A DNA stretch of 64,000 bases from Streptomyces caeruleatus. GTDB lineage: Bacteria > Actinomycetota > Actinomycetes > Streptomycetales > Streptomycetaceae. The stretch lies in the NCBI RefSeq assembly GCF_001514235.1, contig NZ_KQ948927.1:195813-259812 (forward strand), read 5' to 3'. Made by a program: the position numbers and the translations under genes. The notes below the pieces were generated by a model, which worked only from the letters and a program-made list of their open reading frames with translations, had not been told where the DNA came from and did no database searches. Below are positions 28,244 to 35,741 of this stretch, piece by piece (the stretch's first letter is position 1; each line of letters begins with the position of its first letter).

Positions 28244-29694
28244 GCGGCAGCCTCTGGATGCCGCCCGGCGCCCACCCCGACACCCTGCCCGCCGTACCGC
28301 GCCAGCGCACCGCCCCCAGCTGGGCGCGGCCCGACCCCCTCGACGAACTCGCCGAACGTCTCTCCGACTTCATAGCCGCCGCCGTCCACCCGGACGAGAT
28401 CGCCGCGCTGCTGGAGTCCGACGGCCTGTCCGACGACCAGATACGCGAGCGCTACGGCGTGAAGGACTCGTTCGCCCTGGCGGAGGAGCTGTACGAACGC
28501 GTCGAACGCCGCCACCCGGAGCCGGACGGCCCCACCCACGACCCCTGGCGGACCGGCCTGCTCGGCTGCCTCCTGCGCGGCGTGGTCTTCGCCCTCCCCG
28601 GCCTCGGCTACGTCCTCGGCGCCCCCTTCCTCACCGGCCCACGCGACGACTTCGACCTCCCCGCCGGCACGGTCCCGCTGCTGGCCGGAGCCCTGGTCGG
28701 CTGGACCTGGAACCAGGGGCTCGCACATCGGGCGTACTCCTGGCTGGGGTCGGGCGACCGAGGGGCTGCCCGCCGCTCGTTGCTGCTGGGCGCTCCAGCG
28801 GGCGCCCTGCTCGGCACCCTGCTGTCCCTGGCCGTGGCGGGCACCACCCACCCCTCCGCCCTGGCTTTCACGGCCGGCCAGTCGATCTACCTGGCCGCGG
28901 CGACGGTACTACTGGTGCTGGGCCGCGAACGGTCCTTGCTGGCCGCGTTGTCGCCGATGACGGCGGGAGCGGTACTGACGCTGGTCCATCCGCTGCCGGA
29001 CGCCGCCCGACTCGTCCTTCTCTTGGGTTCGCTCGCGGTGGTAGTACTTCTGGGCCTACGCGAAGTGGCACCCCCCAAGGGGCGCGGGGCTGTATTCGAT
29101 TTGCGGCTACCGCCGCGTGGGCGCGACAAGCCACAAGGCACCAGCAGCCGCCAAACGACAATGGGCCCCCACCCCTTGGGCTCCCTCCCCTATGCCGTCT
29201 TCGGCCTGGCCACAGGCACCCTGGTCCTTCATACGGCCCTGGGCGCCGCCCCAGCCGCCGTAGCCCTCACCCTCAGCATGGGCCCCGCCGAATGGCTCCT
29301 GTACCGCTTCCGCAGCGCGACCCTCGCGGGCCTGCGATCCAGCGGCACCCCCAGGGCGTTCCGGCGCACGACGGCACGAACGGTCGCCGAATGCCTAGCG
29401 GTCTACCTGGCCGCCCTCCTGGCCCTCACCCTCACCACCGGCATCACCGGCGTGCACCTGGCCGGTCTGCTCCTCCTCGGCGTCGTCCTGTGGACGGGCC
29501 TGCTGCTCCAGTCCTTCGGCGCGGTACTCGGCACGACGACGATCTGCTGCGTGGCCGCTCTCGCCCAGACGGTCGCCCTGGTGACGCACACAGGCGGCCC
29601 GCACTGGACCGGCCTGATCGTCCACGCGACGGCCGCGGTGGCGCAGACCGCCCTCGTCTGCGCCCTGTTGGGGAGAGTGACCGCCCACCGATGA
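28240..29694 (+). CDS. Polytopic membrane protein of the polysaccharide cluster (PelG-like by context)
   Basis: A 484-aa protein. A cytoplasmic N-terminal region of about 100 residues (LSDFIAAAVHPDEIAALLES, YGVKDSFALAEELYERVERR) precedes about twelve hydrophobic helices, the size and TM count of the MATE-like exporter PelG. Sequence kinship to PelG is not evident to me; the role in export is inferred from position between pelF-like and hydrolase genes. GTG start overlaps the upstream stop; its own TGA overlaps the next ATG. A type B dispersed repeat is read in frame at about residues 280-305 (PPKGRGAVFDLRLPPRGRDK), splitting the helices into six plus six. Confidence 0.75.
   Translation: MSGSLWMPPGAHPDTLPAVPRQRTAPSWARPDPLDELAERLSDFIAAAVHPDEIAALLESDGLSDDQIRERYGVKDSFALAEELYERVERRHPEPDGPTHDPWRTGLLGCLLRGVVFALPGLGYVLGAPFLTGPRDDFDLPAGTVPLLAGALVGWTWNQGLAHRAYSWLGSGDRGAARRSLLLGAPAGALLGTLLSLAVAGTTHPSALAFTAGQSIYLAAATVLLVLGRERSLLAALSPMTAGAVLTLVHPLPDAARLVLLLGSLAVVVLLGLREVAPPKGRGAVFDLRLPPRGRDKPQGTSSRQTTMGPHPLGSLPYAVFGLATGTLVLHTALGAAPAAVALTLSMGPAEWLLYRFRSATLAGLRSSGTPRAFRRTTARTVAECLAVYLAALLALTLTTGITGVHLAGLLLLGVVLWTGLLLQSFGAVLGTTTICCVAALAQTVALVTHTGGPHWTGLIVHATAAVAQTALVCALLGRVTAHR
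29077..29153 (+). repeat. Dispersed repeat type B embedded in a coding sequence
   Basis: Near-identical to the type B copies at 26595 and 35637 (GGGGCGCGGGGCTGTATTCG head, GCGGCTACCGCCGCGTGG stem, GCGCGACAAGCCAC tail, CAGCAGCCGCC end). It lies inside the membrane-protein gene, keeps the frame open, and adds an Arg/Pro-rich loop of about 26 residues. Confidence 0.85.
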
Positions 29695-30341
29695 ACGACC
29701 TGCTGATCCCCTACTACGAGCACCCGTCCGCCCGCCCCGCCGAATGGGACGCGATTATCGAGGCCGCGCCCCGCGTCCACGGGGTCGTCCTGAACCCGGC
29801 CAGCGGCCCCGGCGAGACACCCGACGCGGCGTTCGCCGAGGTCGCCGACAGACTGCGGCGTGCGGACGTCCGGGTGCTCGGCTACGTCGACACCGACTAC
29901 GGCCGCAGACCCCAGGCCGACGTCGTACAGGACCTCGTACGGCACCGGGACTGGTACGACGCCGACGGCGTCTTCCTCGACCAGGTCGCCTCCGGCCGTG
30001 CGGAGTTCCCGTACTACCGGCGCCTCGCTGCGGCCGCCCGGGGCGCCGGTCACGGAACGGTCGTCCTGAACCACGGCACCCCGCCGGACCCCTCGTACGC
30101 CAGGATCGCCGACGTCCTGGTCACCTTCGAGGGCACCTGGGAGTCGTACACGGCCGCGCGGCCGCAGGAGTGGCGGGGCGGCACGGGCGTACGGCTGTGT
30201 CATCTGGTCCACGGCGTCCCGGCCGGCGTCGACCTGGCCGGAACGGCCCGGGAGCGCGGGGCCCGCGTGTACTGCGGGGTGCCCGGGACGGGGGATCATC
30301 CTTGGGGTACGTTGCCGCACGCTCTGGAGCCCACCCTGTGA
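29691..30341 (+). CDS. Spherulin-4 family protein (GH135-like glycoside hydrolase)
   Basis: A 216-aa TIM-barrel-type protein. Family segments are LIPYYEHPS, HGVVLNPASGPGETPD, VLGYVDTDYGRRP, DGVFLDQVAS and TVVLNHGTPPDPSYARIADVLVTFEG. Fungal Sph3 (GH135) uses the equivalent strand-end acidic residues to cleave N-acetylated galactosaminogalactan; here the site reads FLDQ where an acidic pair is usual, so catalytic detail may differ. No signal peptide is seen, so the protein may be cytoplasmic, or the coupled start (ATGA overlap with the membrane-protein gene) may hide a longer form. Its stop overlaps the next gene's GTG. Confidence 0.8.
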   Translation: MNDLLIPYYEHPSARPAEWDAIIEAAPRVHGVVLNPASGPGETPDAAFAEVADRLRRADVRVLGYVDTDYGRRPQADVVQDLVRHRDWYDADGVFLDQVASGRAEFPYYRRLAAAARGAGHGTVVLNHGTPPDPSYARIADVLVTFEGTWESYTAARPQEWRGGTGVRLCHLVHGVPAGVDLAGTARERGARVYCGVPGTGDHPWGTLPHALEPTL

Positions 30342-31123
30342 GACGCGTTCTGTCGCTGGTCGCCCTGTTGTCGCTGCTCGCGGGCTGCACCGCGGGGCCC
30401 GCCGAGGACGAGGAGCCGAGCGGGCACCGCTGGCAGCCGCGCCCCGGTACGGCCTGGCAGTGGCAGCTCAGCGGGCGCCTCGACACCTCCGTCGACGTGC
30501 CGGTGTACGACATCGACGGCTTCGACCACTCGAAGGCCACGGTCGCCGGGCTGCACGGCCAGGACCGCAAGGTCATCTGCTATCTCTCCACCGGTGCCTG
30601 GGAGGACTGGCGGCCCGACGCCGGGAAGTTCCCCAGGGCGGTGCTCGGCAAGGGCAACGGCTGGGAGGGCGAGCGCTGGCTCGACATCCGGCGCACGGAC
30701 GTCCTGGAGCCGTTGCTGGCGGCCCGGATCGACATGTGCCGCGACAAGGGCTTCGACGCGGTCGAGCCGGACAACATGGACGGCTACCGCAACAGCACCG
30801 GCTTCCCGCTGAAGGCCGCCGACCAGCTCCGCTACAACCGGCTCGTCGCGAGGCTGGCCCACGAGCGAGGCCTGGCGGTCGGCCTGAAGAACGACCTGGA
30901 CCAGATTCCCGAGCTGGTCGACGACTTCGACTTCGCGGTCAACGAGCAGTGCGCCCAGTACGAGGAGTGCACGGCCCTCAGCCCCTTCGTGGAGGCGGGC
31001 AAGGCGGTCTTCCACGTCGAGTACGAGGTCCCGACGCGCAGCTTCTGCGGTCAGTCCCGTCGTCTGAAACTGAGTTCGATGCTGAAGAAGTACGACTTGG
31101 GGGTGTGGCGCCGGGCGTGCTGA
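30338..31123 (+). CDS. GH114-like endo-alpha-1,4-polygalactosaminidase lipoprotein
   Basis: A 261-aa lipoprotein with lipobox LLAGC near residue 18. The GH114 fold is indicated by VPVYDIDGFDHS, KVICYLSTGAWEDWRPD, CRDKGFDAVEPDNMDGY (acidic catalytic region) and GLAVGLKNDLDQIPELV, with Cys residues spaced as in secreted members. Characterised members (bacterial polygalactosaminidase, fungal Ega3) cut alpha-1,4-linked galactosamine polymers. Last gene of the coupled series; start GTG overlaps the previous stop. The neighbouring cobS gene is convergent after a 19-nt gap. Confidence 0.85.
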   Translation: MRRVLSLVALLSLLAGCTAGPAEDEEPSGHRWQPRPGTAWQWQLSGRLDTSVDVPVYDIDGFDHSKATVAGLHGQDRKVICYLSTGAWEDWRPDAGKFPRAVLGKGNGWEGERWLDIRRTDVLEPLLAARIDMCRDKGFDAVEPDNMDGYRNSTGFPLKAADQLRYNRLVARLAHERGLAVGLKNDLDQIPELVDDFDFAVNEQCAQYEECTALSPFVEAGKAVFHVEYEVPTRSFCGQSRRLKLSSMLKKYDLGVWRRAC

Positions 31124-31142
31124 GAACCGGGCGGACGGGGGG

Positions 31143-31922
31143 TCAGCCCAGGGTCAGCACCACGAGCGCGGTGGTCGCCGCCGTCTCCGCGAGGCCGCCG
31201 AAGACATCGCCGGTGACGCCCCCGAAGCGGCGCGTGCAGTGCCGGAGCAGCAGCTCGGCGACGGCGAGCGCGGCGACGACCGCCAGGGCGGTGCGGACGA
31301 TGTCGTACGTCCCCAAGAGCGCGCCCGCCGCCGCGGCGACCCCGGTCACCGCCAGGGCGACGGCCACCGCGGCCCGTACCGGAACGACGCCGGCGACCGC
31401 GGCCCCCAGCCCCTCCGGCCGGGCGGCGGGCACGCCGGTGCGGGCGGCGAGGGTGAGCGCGAGGCGGGCGGCGACGGCCGGGACGACGGTGGCGAGGGCG
31501 CCCCGGGCCCAGGAGTCGTCGTACAGCTGGGCGAGCGCGGCCACCTGCGCGAGCAGCACGAACACGAGCGTGATGACCCCGAAGGGGCCGATGTCCGACT
31601 GCTTCATGATCCGCAGCGCGTCCTCGGCGGGCTTGCCGCTGCCGAGCCCGTCGGCGGTGTCGGCGAGGCCGTCGAGATGCAGCCCTCGGGTGAGTACGGC
31701 GGGGACGGCGGCGCCGGCGACGGCGGCGAGGAGGGGACCCGCACCGAGGAACAGCAGCGCGAGTGCGGCGAGGGCGGCACCGCAGCCGAGGACGACCCCC
31801 ACCAGCGGGGCGCACAGCATTCCGCCGCGCGCCGCCTCCCGGTCCCAGCGGCTCACCTGCACGGGGAGGACGCTCAGGGTGCCGAAGGCGAAACGGAGAC
31901 CGTGCAGGGGCGGCGGGGTCAT
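31143..31922 (-). CDS. cobS: Adenosylcobinamide-GDP ribazoletransferase
   Basis: Joins adenosyl-GDP-cobinamide with alpha-ribazole (phosphate) at the membrane, the last step of coenzyme B12 assembly. The 259-aa protein has about six to seven hydrophobic helices, the family motif TRGLHLDGLADTADGLGSG near residue 75, and MKQSDIGPFGV further on. Start is ATG 31922; an in-frame GTG at 31928 is nearly equivalent. cobT and cobU follow within 6 kb on the same strand but are separated by unrelated genes. No cobalamin riboswitch is seen upstream. Confidence 0.93.
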   Translation of the reverse strand: MTPPPLHGLRFAFGTLSVLPVQVSRWDREAARGGMLCAPLVGVVLGCGAALAALALLFLGAGPLLAAVAGAAVPAVLTRGLHLDGLADTADGLGSGKPAEDALRIMKQSDIGPFGVITLVFVLLAQVAALAQLYDDSWARGALATVVPAVAARLALTLAARTGVPAARPEGLGAAVAGVVPVRAAVAVALAVTGVAAAAGALLGTYDIVRTALAVVAALAVAELLLRHCTRRFGGVTGDVFGGLAETAATTALVVLTLG

Positions 31923-31995
31923 GGACACGTCGGCAGGGTAGCCCGGACGTCCGCCCCGCCAGGCGGCCCGCCCCCGACCCGGACACACTGAGACC

Positions 31996-32760
31996 ATGGG
32001 TGACTGGTGGCAGCGCAACATCGTCGAACCGGGGAAGCTTCCGCTGCTCCTGGCCCTGACCGCCTTCGTGGTCACCTTCCTCGTCACCCGCGTCATCACC
32101 CGCATGATCCGCGCGGGCAAAGGACCGTTCCGCAACATCGAGACCGGCAGCGTCCACATCCACCACGTCGTCCCCGGGATCCTCCTCACGGTCATCGGCG
32201 GCTTCTGCGCGGTGGCCAGTGGTCAACGGGGCTTCGGCGCGGCCGCGGCCGCGGTGGTCTTCGGGATCGGCGCGGGGCTCGTCCTGGACGAGTTCGCGTT
32301 GATCCTGCATCTGGACGACGTGTACTGGACCGAGGCGGGCCGCAAGAGCGTCGAGGTCGTCGTGCTCACCGCCGCCCTGGCCGGCCTGTTCCTCCTCGGC
32401 TACGCGCCCTTCGGGGTCAACGACCTCAGTGACGACGAGCTCCAGAACCGTGGGACGGTGCTCAGCACGATCGCCGGGAACTTCTTCGTCGCCCTGATCG
32501 CCCTGTTCAAGGGCAAGGCCCGGATGGCGATCTTCGGGGTGGTCATCCCCTTCGTCGCCCTGTTCGGCGCCGTCCGCCTGGCCCGTCCGGTCTCCCCGTG
32601 GGCGAAACGCTTCTACCGGCGCCGTCCGCGCGCCCGCGCCAAGTCCTGGCTGCGCGCCTACCACCACGACAGACGCTGGAGCGGACCCAGCCGCAAACTT
32701 CAGGACTGGATCGGCGGTGCCCCCGACGTGGAGCCGCCCCGGGCCCTGGAACGCCGCTGA
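31996..32760 (+). CDS. Conserved integral membrane protein
   Basis: A 254-aa protein with about six transmembrane helices (19-38, 55-75, 80-100, 115-135, 155-175, 180-198), a histidine motif SVHIHHVVPGI between the first two, and a basic, Trp-rich C-terminal cytoplasmic tail (RRRPRARAKSWLRAYHHDRRW). No family with a known function is recognised. It is divergent from cobS (73-nt gap), and its 3' end overlaps the convergent rhomboid-like gene by 61 nt. Confidence 0.8.
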   Translation: MGDWWQRNIVEPGKLPLLLALTAFVVTFLVTRVITRMIRAGKGPFRNIETGSVHIHHVVPGILLTVIGGFCAVASGQRGFGAAAAAVVFGIGAGLVLDEFALILHLDDVYWTEAGRKSVEVVVLTAALAGLFLLGYAPFGVNDLSDDELQNRGTVLSTIAGNFFVALIALFKGKARMAIFGVVIPFVALFGAVRLARPVSPWAKRFYRRRPRARAKSWLRAYHHDRRWSGPSRKLQDWIGGAPDVEPPRALERR

Positions 32761-33407
32761 CGCACCGCCGACACCGCGCACAGCACCAGCACCGCCGCGA
32801 TGGCCGCCAGGTGCTCCTTCCCGGCGAGGTTGTCCTTCAGCACGACCTCGACCACTATCGCCACGATCACCACGGCTGCGGTGACATACGCGCCGTAGCG
32901 CCACCCGAGGAAGACCGCCAGCCCCACCACGGCCGCCGACGGCCCCGTGTCCACGACCCGCGCGTCCGAGGCGGGCAGCCCGATCGGGTGGTCCGGACCG
33001 AGCGCGATGCCCACGCGCGCGTACAGCGTGCCGGCGAGGGTCGCGACGTAGGCGACGACGAGCGTGCGCCATCGGCCCAGACAGAGCTCCGCGATCCCGA
33101 ACACCACCAGGATCTGCGCGAGCGCGCCCCACACCGGCAGGTCGAGGGCGGGCACGAACAGGGACAACGGCGTCCGCGCGAGCGCCGGCCCCAGCGGGTC
33201 CTCGGCGCGGACGGCCCCGAGGTCCTGAACGGCCTGGTACCCCCAGGGCTGGTTCTGCACGACCTGCACGAGCCCCGTCAGACAGACGGCCCCCAGCGTC
33301 ATCGGCAGGGCCGCCCACCATCGCCGCCCGGCCGACACCCTCCGAACGGCGAGGTACAGCGCCCCCCACTCGGCACGGATCCAACGGCTGAGGGTGTCAG
33401 CTCTCAC
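32700..33407 (-). CDS. Rhomboid-like integral membrane protein
   Basis: A 235-aa protein with about six helices. It has a rhomboid-type arrangement: DTGPSAAVVGLAVFLG resembles the GxSx active-site helix, and a later helix starts with KEHLAAIAAVLVL, which supplies a histidine. The classical GASG is replaced by GPSA, so proteolytic activity is uncertain. An N-terminal amphipathic WIRAEWGALYLAVRRVSAG precedes TM1. Its 3' end overlaps the convergent membrane-protein gene by 61 nt, and cobT follows it 24 nt away in antisense order. Confidence 0.72.
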   Translation of the reverse strand: MRADTLSRWIRAEWGALYLAVRRVSAGRRWWAALPMTLGAVCLTGLVQVVQNQPWGYQAVQDLGAVRAEDPLGPALARTPLSLFVPALDLPVWGALAQILVVFGIAELCLGRWRTLVVAYVATLAGTLYARVGIALGPDHPIGLPASDARVVDTGPSAAVVGLAVFLGWRYGAYVTAAVVIVAIVVEVVLKDNLAGKEHLAAIAAVLVLCAVSAVRQRRSRARGGSTSGAPPIQS

Positions 33408-33430
33408 GAGTGGGGATCATATGCCGACAA

Positions 33431-34573
33431 TCAGGACGAATCGCCCTCCGGCTCGGACGTGGGCTTCTCGTCCGCCGGCGTCTCCGAGCCCACCGACGTC
33501 TCCGCGTCGTCCGGCTTCTCCGAGGGCTCCGGCTTCTCCGGCAGCTCCGCGGCCAGTGCCGCCGCGGCCTGGACCATCGGCAGGGCCAGCAGGCCCCCGG
33601 CGCCCTCGCCGACCTTCACGCCCGGGTCGAGCAGCGGCTCCAGGGCCATGCGGTCCAGGGCCTTCGCCTGGCCAGGCTCCCCGCTGTTGTGCGCGGCCAG
33701 CCACCAGTCCGGCGCCCGGAAGGCGATCCGCTGCCCCACCAGCGCACACGCTGCGACCACGACCCCGTCCAGCACGACCGGCACCTTCCGCACCGCGCTC
33801 TGCAGCAGGAAGCCGGTGATCGCGGCGAGGTCCGCGCCGCCCACCGTCGCGAGCAGCTGGAGCTGATCCCCGAGTACGGGCCGCGCCCGGCGCAACGCGT
33901 CCCGGATCGCCGCGCACTTGCGCATCCACGCCAGGTCGTCGATGGCCAGCCCACCCCGCCCGGTCACCACCGACGCGTCGGTCCCGCACAGCGCGGCGAC
34001 CAGCACCCCGGCCGCCGTGGTGCCTCCGACGCTCGCATCCCCGAGCACCACCAGATCCGTACCGGAGTCGGCCTCTTCGTCGGCCACCGCGACACCGGCC
34101 CGGAAGGCGGCCTCCGCCTCCTCCAGGGACAACGCGTCCTCGACATCGATACGACCGCTGCCGCGCCGCACCCGATGCCGTACGACCGCCTCCGGCAGCG
34201 ACTCCGGGTCGCAGTCCAGCGCCATGTCCACGACCCGCACCGAAACCCCGAGCCGCCGCGCGAGCACCGACACGGGCCGGCCGCCGTCGAGGATCTCCCG
34301 CACCAACTCCCCGGCGCTGCCCGCCTCGCGCGCCGACACGCCCAGCTCGGCGACCCCGTGGTCACCGGCGAACAGGACGACCCGCGGCTGTTCGATCGGC
34401 CGCACCGGAACGGCGGACTGTGCGGCGGCCAGCCACTCACCCAGGTCGTCGAGGCGCCCCAGCGCCCCCGGCGGCACGATCTGACGCTCACGGCGCGCCT
34501 CTGCGTCACGGCGTACCCCTCCGTCGGGGCGCTCGATCAGATCAGTGAAGTCGTCGAGATTAAGCGAGCTCAT
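33431..34573 (-). CDS. cobT: Nicotinate-nucleotide--dimethylbenzimidazole phosphoribosyltransferase
   Basis: A 380-aa enzyme making alpha-ribazole 5'-phosphate for the lower ligand of cobalamin. Family motifs are PGALGRLDDL (residues about 35), VVLFAGDHGVAELGVS, DLVVLGDASVGGTTAAGVL and the C-terminal catalytic-Glu region VKVGEGAGGLLALPM. A roughly 35-residue acidic Pro/Glu tail after the catalytic domain is not part of the usual family. ATG 34573 is chosen over an upstream in-frame codon (34615) because it begins the conserved N-terminal helix. Forms the B12 lower-ladder set with cobS and cobU. Confidence 0.92.
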   Translation of the reverse strand: MSSLNLDDFTDLIERPDGGVRRDAEARRERQIVPPGALGRLDDLGEWLAAAQSAVPVRPIEQPRVVLFAGDHGVAELGVSAREAGSAGELVREILDGGRPVSVLARRLGVSVRVVDMALDCDPESLPEAVVRHRVRRGSGRIDVEDALSLEEAEAAFRAGVAVADEEADSGTDLVVLGDASVGGTTAAGVLVAALCGTDASVVTGRGGLAIDDLAWMRKCAAIRDALRRARPVLGDQLQLLATVGGADLAAITGFLLQSAVRKVPVVLDGVVVAACALVGQRIAFRAPDWWLAAHNSGEPGQAKALDRMALEPLLDPGVKVGEGAGGLLALPMVQAAAALAAELPEKPEPSEKPDDAETSVGSETPADEKPTSEPEGDSS

Positions 34574-34800
34574 TCGCCGAACAGTACCGGCACCGGTCGA
34601 ACAGAACGGCGCCACATGGCCCCCACGGGGCCCGCCACGTCACCACCGCATCCGTGTGACGTCGTTGCACCCCGAATCGGCATCCCATACGTTCCGTTTT
34701 GCCGTGGATTGTCGGGGCATGGTCCGGGCATGCTCGCACCGCCCGCCGTACCCCCCGGGCGTACGCCCCCGCCGTACGCCCTCGCGCCCGGGAGCCGCTC

Positions 34801-35622
34801 ATGACCGCGACCGCACCCTCCGAACGACACCGCGCCGACTGCGCGTTCACCCTCGCCGCCTGCCGGGACCAGCGCTTCGTCCCCCGGCACCTACGCCTCA
34901 CCCGGCTGCCCTACCGCCGCCTGAGAGCCGCCGCCCGCGCCGCACTCCCCTTCCCCGAGCCGGAGAGCTGGCTCGACGTCGGCACGGGCTTCGCCCGCTT
35001 CCCGGAAGCGGCCAAGGAACTCTTCCCGTACACGGCGTTCGACGGCCTGGACCTCACCCACCGCGTCCTGGACGCCCGCGTCGCCGAACGGGTCGAGGAA
35101 GCCCACGTCGGCCACCTCACCGACCCCCGCATCACGGCCCGCCTGCGCGCCCGCTACGACGTCGTCAGCATGTTCCGCCACCTGGAACACGCCCCCGACC
35201 CCCGCGCCGAACTCCGCGCCGCCCTCACGGTCCTCCGCCCCGGCGGCCACCTCCTCCTCGAACTCCCCAACCCCCGCGGCCTGTTCGCCCTCCTCCTCGG
35301 CCCCCTCTGGATCCCGCACAGCCGCCCGGGCCACCTCCACCTGATGCCCCTCACCACCCTCTGCGAGGAACTCGAACTCCAGGGCTGCACGATCATCTCC
35401 ACGGACCACCGAGCCGCCCACATCCCCTACGACATCGCCGCCACGACGTCCCTGACCCTGACGCGCCTACTGCCCTCACTCGTGTCCCGAGCGTGCGCCC
35501 CCCTGGTAGCCGTGGCCTGGGCCTTGGACCACGTCTTGGCCCCCTTGCTGCGCCGCACCCGTTACTCGAACGCGTACCGGGTCATCGCCCGTAAGGAACA
35601 GTTGAGCCTTGATACGCCGTGA
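34801..35622 (+). CDS. Class I SAM-dependent methyltransferase
   Basis: A 273-aa enzyme. SAM-binding motif I is WLDVGTGFARFPEAAKELFP (residues about 58); later motifs are YDVVSMFRHLEHAPDPRAEL and LRPGGHLLLELPNP. The C-terminal part has a hydrophobic region (PLVAVAWALDHVLAPLL) that may contact membrane or a lipophilic substrate. The ATG has GGGAG upstream. The substrate is unknown; it sits between cobT (divergent) and cobU (convergent), but nothing ties it to corrin methylation. Confidence 0.85.
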   Translation: MTATAPSERHRADCAFTLAACRDQRFVPRHLRLTRLPYRRLRAAARAALPFPEPESWLDVGTGFARFPEAAKELFPYTAFDGLDLTHRVLDARVAERVEEAHVGHLTDPRITARLRARYDVVSMFRHLEHAPDPRAELRAALTVLRPGGHLLLELPNPRGLFALLLGPLWIPHSRPGHLHLMPLTTLCEELELQGCTIISTDHRAAHIPYDIAATTSLTLTRLLPSLVSRACAPLVAVAWALDHVLAPLLRRTRYSNAYRVIARKEQLSLDTP

Positions 35623-35636
35623 CTGCAGCGCGGCCA

Positions 35637-35711
35637 GGGGCGCGGGGCTGTATCGATATGCGGCTCCGCCGCGTGGGCGCGACCAGCCACAACGAACCCG
35701 CACCCGCCCAC
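35637..35711 (+). repeat. Dispersed repeat type B
   Basis: Full type B copy (GGGGCGCGGGGCTGTATCGA, GCGGCTCCGCCGCG stem, GGGCGCGACCAGCCACAACG, CCGCACCCGCC tail) in the 119-nt gap between the convergent methyltransferase and cobU genes. Confidence 0.82.
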
Positions 35712-35741
35712 AGACAACTAGCGGCACCCCGGTAGGCGAAC

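Noticed and set aside
24543..31123. Recent horizontal transfer of the polysaccharide cluster
   Set aside because: Base composition and GC-rich third positions look like the rest of the window, and no integrase, tRNA or direct repeats flank it.
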